A stretch of DNA of 64,000 bases, from positions 682,001 to 746,000 of the forward strand of contig NZ_LMKK01000003.1 in NCBI RefSeq assembly GCF_001421485.1, in the 5' to 3' direction. The notes under the pieces are model-generated. The model did not search any database. It was not told where the DNA came from and was given only the letters and a program-made list of their open reading frames with translations. Both the position numbers and the translations under genes were made by a program. Below, one piece after another: positions 42,093-50,782 of this stretch. Every line of letters starts with the position of its first letter. The stretch's first letter is position 1. Source of the DNA: Agreia sp. Leaf210 (GTDB taxonomy: Bacteria > Actinomycetota > Actinomycetes > Actinomycetales > Microbacteriaceae).

Positions 42093-42174
42093 GTGGGTCC
42101 CGGTCGTCGGCCCCATCATCGGAGGCGTCCTCGCCGGCCTCGCGGCTGTCCCGCTCCTCCCGATCATCACGTGA
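41962..42174 (+). pseudogene. glpF: Detached C-terminal part of glpF
   Basis: 70 codons in another frame: the repeated NPARDLGPR loop region, then the authentic end [22 protein letters not shown] with the last membrane helix. There is no ribosome-binding site of its own at the GTG. It is best read as the separated 3' end of glpF. Confidence 0.8.
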
Positions 42175-42253
42175 CCTCCCAGCGGGCCCGGGCACCATGG
42201 TGACCGGGCCCGCTGCTTGCACCGGACCGAAGAATTTAACGAAGGAGTTAGAC

Positions 42254-43735
42254 ATGACGGATTACATCCTGGCGATCGACCAGGGCACCACCAGTACCCG
42301 AGCGATCGTCTTCGATCACGCCGGGTCGATCGTATCGACGGGGCAGCTCGAACACGAGCAGATCTTCCCGAAGGCGGGCTGGGTCGAGCACAACCCGAAG
42401 GAGATCTGGGACAACACGAGAGAGGTCATCGGGCAGGCCCTCTCGAAGGCCAACATCACTCGCCACAACATCAAGGCCGTCGGCATCACGAACCAGCGGG
42501 AGACCGCCGTCGTCTGGGACAAGAACACGGGCGAACCCGTGTACAACGCCATCGTCTGGCAAGACACCCGCACCCAGGCCATCGTCGACCGGGATGTGGT
42601 GGGCCTCCCCCTCTCGACGTACTTCGCCGGAACGAAGATCGTCTGGATCCTCGAGAACGTCGAGGGCGCCCGGGAACGAGCAGAAGCCGGCGATCTGCTG
42701 TTCGGAACCACGGACAGCTGGGTCACCTGGAATCTGACCGGCGGGGTCGACGGCGGCGTCCACATCACCGACGTCACCAACGCCAGTCGCACGCTCTTCT
42801 TGAACCTCGAGACCCTGGAGTGGGACGACGAGATCCTCGCCGTCTTCGACGTGCCGAAGTCCATGCTGCCCGAGGTCAAGAGCTCCTCCGAGGTGTACGG
42901 CCTCGTGCATGACTCGAGCCTCCTTCGCGAGGTTCCCGTCGCGGGCATCCTGGGCGACCAGCAGGCGGCCACGTTCGGTCAGGCCGCGTTCGACAAGGGC
43001 GAGGCCAAGAACACCTACGGCACCGGCAACTTCCTGATCTTCAACACCGGCACCGACATCGTCAAGAGCGAGAACGGTCTGCTCACCACCATCGGGTACA
43101 AGCTCGGCGACGGCGAGACCCACTACGCCCTCGAAGGCTCCATCGCCGTCACCGGCTCGCTCATCCAGTGGCTGCGCGACAACCTCGGGATCATCTCGTC
43201 GGCGCCCGAGGTAGAGGCACTGGCAGACACCGTCGACGACAACGGCGGCGCGTACTTCGTGCCCGCGTTCTCGGGTCTCTTCGCGCCGCACTGGCGCTCG
43301 GATGCCCGTGGCGCGCTGGTCGGCCTCACTCGGTACGTGAACAAGGGCCACATCGCCCGCGCCGCGATCGAGGCCATCGCGTTCCAGACCCGCGAGGTTC
43401 TCGACGCGGTCAACGCCGACTCAGGTGTTCCGCTGACCGAGCTCAAGGTCGACGGCGGAGCATCCGCCAACGACCGCCTGATGCAGTTCCAGGCCGACAT
43501 CCTCGACGTGCCGGTCGTTCGCCCGGTCGTCGCAGAGACAACGGCGCTCGGCGCGGCCTACGCGGCCGGCCTCGCTGTGGGCTTCTGGTCGACCCTCGAT
43601 GAACTGCGCGACAACTGGCAGGAAGACAAGCGTTGGACGCCCAACCTCGACGTCGCGGAGCGCGAGCGACTGTTGCGCAACTGGAAAAAGGCTGTCACGA
43701 AGACCCTCGACTGGGTCGACGAAGACACGCAGTGA
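42254..43735 (+). CDS. glpK: Glycerol kinase GlpK
   Basis: ATP-dependent phosphorylation of glycerol to glycerol-3-phosphate. The 493-residue FGGY kinase has [15 protein letters not shown], the glycerol-binding WQDTRT and [13 protein letters not shown], and the C-terminal ATP motif [19 protein letters not shown]. The start is ATG 42254 with GAAGGAG upstream, 79 bp after glpF, in one operon. No glpD is in the window. Confidence 0.96.
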   Translation: MTDYILAIDQGTTSTRAIVFDHAGSIVSTGQLEHEQIFPKAGWVEHNPKEIWDNTREVIGQALSKANITRHNIKAVGITNQRETAVVWDKNTGEPVYNAIVWQDTRTQAIVDRDVVGLPLSTYFAGTKIVWILENVEGARERAEAGDLLFGTTDSWVTWNLTGGVDGGVHITDVTNASRTLFLNLETLEWDDEILAVFDVPKSMLPEVKSSSEVYGLVHDSSLLREVPVAGILGDQQAATFGQAAFDKGEAKNTYGTGNFLIFNTGTDIVKSENGLLTTIGYKLGDGETHYALEGSIAVTGSLIQWLRDNLGIISSAPEVEALADTVDDNGGAYFVPAFSGLFAPHWRSDARGALVGLTRYVNKGHIARAAIEAIAFQTREVLDAVNADSGVPLTELKVDGGASANDRLMQFQADILDVPVVRPVVAETTALGAAYAAGLAVGFWSTLDELRDNWQEDKRWTPNLDVAERERLLRNWKKAVTKTLDWVDEDTQ

Positions 43736-43736
43736 G

Positions 43737-44789
43737 TCAGTGACGCGTGGCTTCGGCCCACGCGTCGAGAGTGGCCGTCGCCGCACCGGAATCGATCGTC
43801 CGGGCGGCCACGGCCATTTTTTCGCGCAGACGCTCGACGATCGACCGCCGTCCCTGCTCCGGATCGGATGCGAGGTCGAACGCGACGAGTCCCGCAGCCG
43901 CGTTCAACAGGACGATGTCGCGGACCGGCCCCGACTCCCCCCGCAGAACCCGCCGCGCGATGTCCGCGTTGTGCTCGGCGTCGCCACCCAGCAGATCGCT
44001 GATCTTCGCTCGAGAGAGTCCGAGGTCCCGGGGGTCGAGGTCGTGCTCCACCACAGCCCCGAGCGAGACCTCCCAGATGTGGCTGTGGCCCGTCGTCGTC
44101 AGCTCATCGAGCCCATCGTCGCCTCGGAAGACGAGCGCCGTCGCTCCTCTGGTCTGAAAGACACCCACGAAGATCGGCACCCTGTCGAGTTGCGCGACAC
44201 CGACAGCGGATGCCTCGGGCCTGGCCGGATTACAGAGCGGCCCGAGGTAGTTGAAGACCGTCGGCACGCCCAACTCCCGCCTGACGTTGGCGACATTGCC
44301 GAAGCCGGGATGGAACTTGGCAGCGAACGCGAACGTGATTCCCGCCTCGTCGAGCACTTCAGCGGTGCGCACGTTGGAGATGTCGAGATCGACACCCAGC
44401 GCCTGGAGCACGTCGGAGGAGCCGGACTTCGAACTCGCGGCCCTGTTTCCGTGCTTCACGACAGGAACGCCAGCAGCAGCAGCCACGATCGACGCCATCG
44501 TCGAGACGTTGACCGTGCCGTGCCTGTCGCCGCCGGTGCCGACGATGTCGAGCGCCATCGGGTCGACGTCGAGGCCGACAGCGTGGTCGAGTACCGCATC
44601 CCGGAACCCGACGATCTCATCGACCGTCTCCCCCTTGGCACGCAACGCGATGAGAAAGGCGGCGAGTTGAGCGTCGGATGCCTCACCCGACATGATCTGA
44701 TCCATCGCCCACGAGGAGTCCGACACCGAGAGATCGTCTCGAGCAAGAAGAGTGGAGAGAATTTCGGACCAGGACTCTGAGTACGCCAT
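43737..44789 (-). CDS. trpD: Anthranilate phosphoribosyltransferase TrpD
   Basis: Second committed step of tryptophan synthesis: anthranilate plus PRPP. The 350 residues show the PRPP motifs DIVGTGGDRHGTVNVST and KHGNRAASSKSGSSD and the GLDELTTTGHSHIWE segment. It is isolated from other trp genes, next to the respiratory cluster as in other Actinobacteria. It ends 1 bp from the glpK stop (convergent). Confidence 0.95.
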   Translation of the reverse strand: MAYSESWSEILSTLLARDDLSVSDSSWAMDQIMSGEASDAQLAAFLIALRAKGETVDEIVGFRDAVLDHAVGLDVDPMALDIVGTGGDRHGTVNVSTMASIVAAAAGVPVVKHGNRAASSKSGSSDVLQALGVDLDISNVRTAEVLDEAGITFAFAAKFHPGFGNVANVRRELGVPTVFNYLGPLCNPARPEASAVGVAQLDRVPIFVGVFQTRGATALVFRGDDGLDELTTTGHSHIWEVSLGAVVEHDLDPRDLGLSRAKISDLLGGDAEHNADIARRVLRGESGPVRDIVLLNAAAGLVAFDLASDPEQGRRSIVERLREKMAVAARTIDSGAATATLDAWAEATRH

Positions 44790-44893
44790 AGGCCGATTCT
44801 AAAGGCCGGACAGCTGCCGAGTCGGTGTCAATGGGCCCCGCGACTCATACCCAAATGCAAAAACCCTGTGCTGATATCGGACATAATGGAGAA

Positions 44894-45523
44894 GTGACGA
44901 GCAGCTCCCTGACCCAGACTTCGAGTGCCCCGCTGATTCAACGACCGAACGTCGTGGCAGTGGGCACAATCGTGTGGCTCGGAAGCGAGGTGATGTTCTT
45001 CGCCGGCCTCTTCGCTATCTACTTCACACTCCGCAGTACGTCCGGCCCACTGTGGGAGAGTGAGTCGAGCGTTCTCAACGTTCCCTTCTCCCTCGTGAAC
45101 ACCCTCATCCTCGTGGCGAGCTCGTTCACCTGCCAGGCAGGCGTATTCGCCGCGGAGCGCCTGCAGGCGCGTGCGACCGGCTGGAAGCCGACGCAATGGG
45201 GTACGACCGAGTGGTTCTTCCTCACCTATCTCCTGGGCGCGATCTTCGTGTCAGGCCAGATCTTCGAGTACGCGACCCTCGTCTCCGAGGGCATCTCGAT
45301 GAGCTCCAGCGCCTACGGCTCGGCCTTCTACCTGACCACCGGTTTCCACGGTCTGCACGTGACCGGCGGACTCATCGCGTTCCTGCTTGTGATCGGTCGC
45401 ATCTTTGCCGTCAAGAACATGGGGCATCGTGAGGCGACCAGCGCCATCGTCGTGTCGTACTACTGGCACTTCGTCGACGTGGTCTGGATCGGCCTGTTCC
45501 TCGTCATCTACGTGCTGAAATAA
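44894..45523 (+). CDS. ctaE: Cytochrome c oxidase subunit III CtaE
   Basis: A five-helix aa3 oxidase subunit III of 209 residues; motifs include the [10 protein letters not shown] and [10 protein letters not shown] segments. The start is GTG 44894. No ribosome-binding site is seen, and a -10-like CATAAT (44882-44887) sits just before it, so the mRNA may be leaderless. First gene of ctaE-qcrC-qcrA-qcrB. Confidence 0.93.
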   Translation: MTSSSLTQTSSAPLIQRPNVVAVGTIVWLGSEVMFFAGLFAIYFTLRSTSGPLWESESSVLNVPFSLVNTLILVASSFTCQAGVFAAERLQARATGWKPTQWGTTEWFFLTYLLGAIFVSGQIFEYATLVSEGISMSSSAYGSAFYLTTGFHGLHVTGGLIAFLLVIGRIFAVKNMGHREATSAIVVSYYWHFVDVVWIGLFLVIYVLK

Positions 45524-45551
45524 TCGACCGGCCCACCCGAGCACCGGTCGA
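45524..45551 (+). other. Hairpin between ctaE and qcrC
   Basis: TCGACCGG (45524-45531) pairs with CCGGTCGA (45544-45551) around a 12-nt loop. There is no T-tract, so it may modulate or process the operon mRNA rather than end it. Confidence 0.35.
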
Positions 45552-45563
45552 ACAAAGAGAGTT

Positions 45564-46370
45564 GTGAAAAGAGTGAAGAGAATGGCCCGAAAAGGCAGCA
45601 CGGCAAACAGACGTCATCCCTTGGCGACTGTTGCCCTGATCGCAATCGGACTCATGTTCACGGGTGGTGGTTACGCGCTCTTCAGCAGCACGGCCACGGC
45701 CGAGACCAGCACGGCCTCGCAGACGACGATCGACGAGGGTAAGAAGCTCTTCGCCGCCAACTGCGCCAGCTGCCACGGACTCGACCTCCAGGGCACCGGC
45801 GCAGGTCCCAGCCTCCTCGGCGTGGGCGCCGCATCGGTCGACTTCCAGGTCGGCACTGGCCGCATGCCGATGGCGATGCAGGGCCCGCAGGCCATGGAGA
45901 AGGCGCCGCAGTTCACCGCCGAGGACACCGAGGCGCTGGCCGCATATGTCGCGTCCCTGTCCCCCGGCCCTGCCGTTCCCGACGAGAGCCTCCTCGACGG
46001 CGAAGGAGACGCCAGCAACGGCGCCGAGTTGTTCCGCATCAACTGCGCCATGTGCCACAACGTGGCAGGAGCAGGTGGAGCTCTCACCGAGGGCAAGTTC
46101 GCGCCCGCACTAACCGGAGTCGCTGCAGTGCACATCTACGAGGCCATGGTCACCGGCCCGCAGAACATGCCGGTCTTCAACGACAAGAACCTCTCCCCCG
46201 AAGACAAGCGCGACGTCATCACGTACCTCAAGTACATCGAGAAGAACCCGTCTCCGGGCGGATACGAACTCGGCAGCCTGGGCCCCGTGGCCGAGGGACT
46301 CTTCGTGTGGATCTTCGGACTGGGCGCCATCGTGGCCCTGACCGTCTGGCTCACCGCGAAGTCGAACTAG
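45564..46370 (+). CDS. qcrC: Cytochrome bc1 complex di-haem cytochrome c subunit QcrC
   Basis: The actinobacterial cytochrome cc subunit that links bc1 and aa3 directly. An N-terminal signal anchor (ATVALIAIGLMFTGGGYAL) precedes two haem c sites, CASCH (67-71) and CAMCH (161-165), and a C-terminal membrane helix. The GTG at 45564 is used; ATG 45582 would give a protein six residues shorter. Confidence 0.94.
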   Translation: MKRVKRMARKGSTANRRHPLATVALIAIGLMFTGGGYALFSSTATAETSTASQTTIDEGKKLFAANCASCHGLDLQGTGAGPSLLGVGAASVDFQVGTGRMPMAMQGPQAMEKAPQFTAEDTEALAAYVASLSPGPAVPDESLLDGEGDASNGAELFRINCAMCHNVAGAGGALTEGKFAPALTGVAAVHIYEAMVTGPQNMPVFNDKNLSPEDKRDVITYLKYIEKNPSPGGYELGSLGPVAEGLFVWIFGLGAIVALTVWLTAKSN

Positions 46371-46459
46371 ACCAGCGGTCCGACCGCGCACACATTCTTC
46401 ACCGAGGCGAGGACGACCTGTAAAGGACGGCCTCGAAGAAAAGCTCGAAAGGCAATCAC

Positions 46460-47536
46460 ATGGCACATGACGATATGAGCGGCAAGGACATCACCGCTGT
46501 TTCGTCGACTGGCGTCTCCCACGAGACGGCAGCTCCCGGCACGGCCGTCATCCCTTCTGAGACGTTCGAGAACCCGGGCTTCCCGGTTCACCGTCAGCGC
46601 GTGACAGACACCGACCCGAAGGCCGAGAAGACGGCCGAGCGTCAGGTCTATACGTTCTTCTACCTGTCGATCGTCGGAAGCATCTTCGCGATTGCCTCGT
46701 ACATGGCGTTCCCCATCGAAGACGGCGACACGGGCGCCCTGCGCCTGCACACGATGATGCTCGGAATCGGCATCGTGCTCGCCCTCTTCGGTCTGGGATT
46801 CGGTGCCGTGCACTGGTCGAAGGCACTGATGGCCAATCACGAGGGCATCGATCAGCGACACCCCGTTCGTGGAAGCGAAGAGACGCGCGCCCGTGCCGTG
46901 GAGATCTTCAAGCAGGCCAATGAGGAGTCGGGCTTCGGGCGACGCACCCTCGTTCGCAACACTCTGCTCGGCGCTCTCGTCGCCTTCCCCCTTCCCGCGG
47001 TCGTTCTCTTCCGCGGCTGGGGTCCTCAGAACGAGAACCCCGTCGAAATGCTCGAGCACACGATGTGGAAGAAGGGCGCACGCCTGACCCTCGACCCGTC
47101 TGGATTGCCGATCAAGGCCTCCGACGTCACGCTCGGCTCCGCATTCCATGTGATCCCCGAGGGCCTCAACGAGTCGGAGCACCGTCTCGAAGAGAAGGCG
47201 AAGGCCTCTGTCCTCCTCATGCGTCTCGATCCCTCCAAGCTCAAAGAGAGCGCGGAGCGAACGGGATGGTCGTACGACGGCATCGTCGCGTACTCCAAGA
47301 TCTGCACGCACGTCGGGTGCCCCGTCGCCCTCTACGAGCAGCAGACGCACCACCTGCTCTGCCCCTGCCACCAGTCGACTTTCGACGTCACCGAAGAATG
47401 CAAGGTCATCTTCGGTCCGGCGAAGCGCGCACTCCCGCAGCTGCCGATCGCCGTTGACGGCGAAGGCTACCTGATCGCCCAAAGCGATTTCCACGAACCC
47501 GTCGGCCCGAGCTTCTGGGAGCGATCTTCATCATGA
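46460..47536 (+). CDS. qcrA: Cytochrome bc1 complex Rieske iron-sulfur subunit QcrA
   Basis: The 358-residue actinobacterial Rieske protein with three membrane helices (about 65-82, 98-117 and 168-185) and a [2Fe-2S] domain. The ligands are in CTHVGC (282-287) and CPCH (301-304). It overlaps qcrB by 4 bp. Confidence 0.95.
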   Translation: MAHDDMSGKDITAVSSTGVSHETAAPGTAVIPSETFENPGFPVHRQRVTDTDPKAEKTAERQVYTFFYLSIVGSIFAIASYMAFPIEDGDTGALRLHTMMLGIGIVLALFGLGFGAVHWSKALMANHEGIDQRHPVRGSEETRARAVEIFKQANEESGFGRRTLVRNTLLGALVAFPLPAVVLFRGWGPQNENPVEMLEHTMWKKGARLTLDPSGLPIKASDVTLGSAFHVIPEGLNESEHRLEEKAKASVLLMRLDPSKLKESAERTGWSYDGIVAYSKICTHVGCPVALYEQQTHHLLCPCHQSTFDVTEECKVIFGPAKRALPQLPIAVDGEGYLIAQSDFHEPVGPSFWERSSS

Positions 47537-49176
47537 GTACAGTGACCACGCCGGAGACAGCACCTGCCCCGGCACCCGCACAATCGTCTTCATCGCAGCG
47601 GAGCAGCACGAGCCGCTTCACCGAGGCAGCCGCTAACTACATCGACGAGCGCACCAGCATCTCGGGCGTCGTCAAGGAGTTCGGCCGCAAGATCTTCCCT
47701 GATCACTGGTCGTTCATGCTCGGTGAGGTCGCCCTCTACAGCTTCGTCGTCATCCTCTTGACGGGAACGTTCCTGACGTTCTTCTTCCAGGCATCGATGG
47801 CCGAAGTCGTCTACAACGGCTCCTACGTCCCCCTCAAGGGTGTCGAGATGTCCACGGCCATGTCGTCGACGCTGAACATCTCGTTCGACGTCCGCGGTGG
47901 TCTGCTCATCCGCCAGATCCACCACTGGGCAGCCCTGACCTTCATCGCGGCCATCGGCATCCACATGCTGCGCATCTACTTCACCGGCGCATTCCGCAAG
48001 CCCCGCGAGTTGAACTGGGTCATCGGTTTCATCCTCTTCATCCTCGCTCTGGCAGAAGGCTTCACCGGATACTCGCTTCCTGACGATCTCCTGTCGGGCA
48101 ACGGCCTGCGCATCATCGACGGTCTAATCAAGGGACTGCCTGTTGTCGGAACCTGGATCTCCTTCCTGCTCTTCGGCGGAGAGTTCCCCGGAACTGACAT
48201 CGTCGGACGCCTGTATTCGCTGCACATCCTGTTGCTGCCGGCGATCCTGGCCGTCATGCTCGCCCTGCACCTCGTGTTCGTCGTCGTACACAAGCACACC
48301 CAGTGGTCGGGTCCGGGCCAGACGAAGGACAACGTCGTCGGCTCCCCCATCCTCCCGATGTTCGCCGCCAAGGCCGGTGGCTTCTTCTTCATCGTCTTCG
48401 GCGTCATCGCCCTGATGGGAACGTTCTTCACGATCAACCCCATCTGGAACTACGGCCCCTACGACCCGTCGCCGGTGTCTGCGGGTACGCAGCCTGACTG
48501 GTACATCGGATTCGCCGACGGTGCGCTGCGTCTGATTCCGCCGGGACTCGAGTTCGAGCTCTGGGACCGCACCTGGTCATTCAACATCATCATCCCGGTG
48601 CTCATCCTGACCGGCCTCATCGTCGCCGTGCTCGTCTACCCCTTCATCGAGGCATGGATCACCGGTGACAAGCGCGAGCACCACCTGCTCGACCGCCCGC
48701 GCAACGCTCCGACCCGCACCGCCATCGGTGTCGCCGGCGTTCTGTTCTACGCGGCCCTGTGGGGTGCTGCGAGCTCCGACCTCATCGCCACGCACTTCCA
48801 GCTGTCGATCGAGGGCGTGATCCACGTGAATCAGGCTCTGCTCATCCTCGGCCCGATCATCGGATACCTGGTCACCAAGCGCGTGTGCCTCGCCCTGCAG
48901 AAGAAGGACCGCGAGATCGCCCTGCACGGTTTCGAGTCCGGACGCATCGTGCGCCTGCCGGGTGGCGAGTACATCGAGGTGCACCAGCCCGTCGACGAGT
49001 ACGAGCGCTGGAAGCTGGTGGATTACAACGACTACCAGCCCCTCATGATCCGCCCGAATGCACAGGGCAAGATCACGACGGTCCAGCGCTTCCGCGCAGG
49101 CATGTCGCGCTGGTTCTTCGAAGACCGCATCGCTCCGGTCAGCCCCAAGGAGATCGAGCGCGGCGGTCACCACTAG
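47533..49176 (+). CDS. qcrB: Cytochrome bc1 complex cytochrome b subunit QcrB
   Basis: The quinol-oxidising membrane subunit. 547 residues with eight or nine helices; haem-b histidines fall in RQIHHWAALTF and in the SLHILLLPAILAVMLALHLVFV helix region, and the PEWY-type Qo loop is TQPDWYIGF (PDWY). It has the actinobacterial C-terminal extension. This subunit is the target of telacebec-type drugs in mycobacteria. A strong terminator follows. Confidence 0.95.
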   Translation: MSTVTTPETAPAPAPAQSSSSQRSSTSRFTEAAANYIDERTSISGVVKEFGRKIFPDHWSFMLGEVALYSFVVILLTGTFLTFFFQASMAEVVYNGSYVPLKGVEMSTAMSSTLNISFDVRGGLLIRQIHHWAALTFIAAIGIHMLRIYFTGAFRKPRELNWVIGFILFILALAEGFTGYSLPDDLLSGNGLRIIDGLIKGLPVVGTWISFLLFGGEFPGTDIVGRLYSLHILLLPAILAVMLALHLVFVVVHKHTQWSGPGQTKDNVVGSPILPMFAAKAGGFFFIVFGVIALMGTFFTINPIWNYGPYDPSPVSAGTQPDWYIGFADGALRLIPPGLEFELWDRTWSFNIIIPVLILTGLIVAVLVYPFIEAWITGDKREHHLLDRPRNAPTRTAIGVAGVLFYAALWGAASSDLIATHFQLSIEGVIHVNQALLILGPIIGYLVTKRVCLALQKKDREIALHGFESGRIVRLPGGEYIEVHQPVDEYERWKLVDYNDYQPLMIRPNAQGKITTVQRFRAGMSRWFFEDRIAPVSPKEIERGGHH

Positions 49177-49201
49177 CCTCTCTGCGACGTAGCGCAATCT
49201 G

Positions 49202-49244
49202 ATCCGCCGGATCGTCTCACTCGAGGCGATCCGGCGGATTTTTT
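49202..49244 (+). terminator. Rho-independent terminator of the ctaE-qcrCAB operon
   Basis: A perfect 13-bp stem, 49202-49214 with 49227-49239, followed by a six-T run (49239-49244). Confidence 0.92.
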
Positions 49245-49374
49245 AGCATTCTCCTCTCATGAACTTCACCTGCTCCGCATGGTGGCTGCGCTAGCAGCCG
49301 GTTGAAGTATGTTCACGGGCTGCACGCAGCTCGTGACAGGCGCGAGAACTCCGTGCAGCTCCCCCAGTCGGGAG
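49244..49374 (+). promoter_or_regulatory. Tryptophan attenuator upstream of trpS
   Basis: A -10-like TAGCAT (49244-49249) lies just before the leader ATG at 49259, suggesting a leaderless leader mRNA. Segment 1 GGCTGC (49284-49289) overlaps the second leader Trp codon and pairs with segment 2 GCAGCC (49294-49299). Segment 2 can instead pair with segment 3 GGCTGC (49318-49323). Segment 3 forms a 9-bp stem with segment 4 (49314-49322 with 49327-49335). A further hairpin CTCCC/GGGAG (49359-49374) would hide the trpS ribosome-binding site and competes with pairing 49317-49326 to 49352-49361. This is the classical 1:2, 2:3, 3:4 layout. Confidence 0.7.
49259..49294 (+). CDS. Tryptophan leader peptide (11 residues)
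   Basis: An ATG-initiated frame encoding MNFTCSAWWLR and stop, with tandem TGG codons at 49280-49285. Its second Trp codon and stop lie inside the first attenuator hairpin. The position, 86 bp upstream of a tryptophanyl-tRNA synthetase gene, and the WW pair fit a sensor of charged tRNA-Trp, as shown for the auxiliary trpS of Streptomyces coelicolor. Confidence 0.72.
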   Translation: MNFTCSAWWLR

Positions 49375-49380
49375 ACACAG

Positions 49381-50292
49381 ATGGATTCATTCAGCGCAAC
49401 AGCAGAACGCTCGATCGGGATCGCGGCTGCGGTAACGCGGCAACCCGAGAGCTTTCGCGTCGTCACCGGAGAACGGCCGACGGGCCCTTTGCATCTCGGG
49501 CAATACTTCGGCGCGATTAGAGAGCGTGTTCGACTGCAGGAGGCCGGCATCGACATGTCCCCGGTCCTCGCGGACTACCAGGTCATCACCGACCGCGACA
49601 CAACGGCTCACGTCCGCGAGAACGTGTACGGAGCGGTATTGGACTACCTCGCGGCGGGCATAGATCCTCAGCGGGCCACGATCTCCACTCACTCGTCGGT
49701 GCTGGCTCTCAACCAGCTGCCTCTGCCGTTTCTCAGCCTCGTTACCGAAGCCGAACTGCACCGCAACCCGACAGTCAAAGCGGAGTCCACGGCATCTGGG
49801 CGAGCCTTGAGCGGGCTGCTCTTGACCTACCCGGTACATCAGGCGGCCGACATCCTGTTCTGCAAGGGCAATCTGATGCCGGTCGGCAAGGACAACCTTC
49901 CGCATGTCGAGATGACCCGCGTGATCGCCAGACGGTTCAACGAACGCTACGGCCAGGTGTTTCCCATGCCGGATGCCCTCATCACCTCGGCGCCGGAGGT
50001 TCCGGGTCTCGACGGCCGCACGATGTCGAAGAGCTACGGCAACTCGATCTCGCTCTCGATGACGCCGGACGAGACCGTCGATGCGATCCATCGCACCCGC
50101 ACAGATCAGGACCGCAAGATCGCCTTTGACCCGGAGCGCAGGCCGGGTGTCTCAGCACCCTGTCGACGGCGAGCATTCGCCGAAGATCCTGATCTCGCGA
50201 GCAGAATCCTCCGTGGCGGAAATGAGGCTGCGAATTCCACCGCAGAGGCTACGCTGGCCGAGGTGCGCGCAGCGATGGGAACGATCTACTGA
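49381..50292 (+). CDS. trpS: Auxiliary-type tryptophanyl-tRNA synthetase with internal C-terminal deletion
   Basis: A class I synthetase of 303 residues. It has PTGPLHLGQYFG (HIGH-like box 38-41, with Gln at the last position), ADYQVITDRD and MSKS (215-218). Usual TrpRS proteins are about 330-350 residues. Here PERRPGVS (about residue 258) jumps to RRRAFAEDPDL, skipping about 45 residues of the helical anticodon-side domain. The tail RGGNEAANSTAEATLAEVRAAMG is then back in register. GGGAG precedes ATG 49381. The YQVITDR type suggests a second, not the housekeeping, TrpRS. It may be functional, altered or decaying. Confidence 0.75.
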   Translation: MDSFSATAERSIGIAAAVTRQPESFRVVTGERPTGPLHLGQYFGAIRERVRLQEAGIDMSPVLADYQVITDRDTTAHVRENVYGAVLDYLAAGIDPQRATISTHSSVLALNQLPLPFLSLVTEAELHRNPTVKAESTASGRALSGLLLTYPVHQAADILFCKGNLMPVGKDNLPHVEMTRVIARRFNERYGQVFPMPDALITSAPEVPGLDGRTMSKSYGNSISLSMTPDETVDAIHRTRTDQDRKIAFDPERRPGVSAPCRRRAFAEDPDLASRILRGGNEAANSTAEATLAEVRAAMGTIY

Positions 50293-50315
50293 CCGACCGG
50301 GCACGAACAGCACAA

Positions 50316-50347
50316 AGGGCCCGTCTCGAATGAACGAGACGGGCCCT
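50316..50347. terminator. Bidirectional terminator between trpS and ctaF
   Basis: A perfect 13-bp inverted repeat, AGGGCCCGTCTCG (50316-50328) with 50335-50347, around a 6-nt loop, between convergent genes. Confidence 0.85.
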
Positions 50348-50362
50348 GAAGCGCGCGTGGAT

Positions 50363-50779
50363 CTAGCGGGCGAAGTACCCGCGGTAGTACTCGTAGACCC
50401 AGCCGACGATCGCGACAAGAACGAGGGCGACACCGATGAAGGTGATCCAGGTTCCCACAGCGAAGCCCAGCAGCATGAGCGAGGCCGATCCCGCGAGGAT
50501 GACGGGCCACCAGCTCCAGGGGCTGTAGAAGCCCATCTCGGGGTCACCGTCGTCGATGTCCGAGTCGAGTCGGTCTTCGGGCAGATCGCCACCCTGGGCG
50601 CTGAAGACGCGGCCCAGGTAGAACGCGAGGAAGGCGGAGAGAACACCCGCGAGGCCGATGCCCAGGGCTCCTACCCACTCGACGTTGCCCTGGTCGAGGA
50701 TGTGCCAGAAGATGTACACCGCTGAGAGCAGCAGACAGAAGACCGCCAGGATCCAGAAGAGGTTCTTGTTCGCTCTCAT
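50363..50779 (-). CDS. ctaF: Cytochrome c oxidase subunit IV CtaF (actinobacterial)
   Basis: A 138-residue, four-helix actinobacteria-specific subunit: helices at about 8-28, 35-55, 93-110 and 112-130, with the loop GFYSPWSWWPVILAG. Last gene of the ctaC-ctaD-ctaF operon. Confidence 0.92.
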   Translation of the reverse strand: MRANKNLFWILAVFCLLLSAVYIFWHILDQGNVEWVGALGIGLAGVLSAFLAFYLGRVFSAQGGDLPEDRLDSDIDDGDPEMGFYSPWSWWPVILAGSASLMLLGFAVGTWITFIGVALVLVAIVGWVYEYYRGYFAR

Positions 50780-50782
50780 GTT

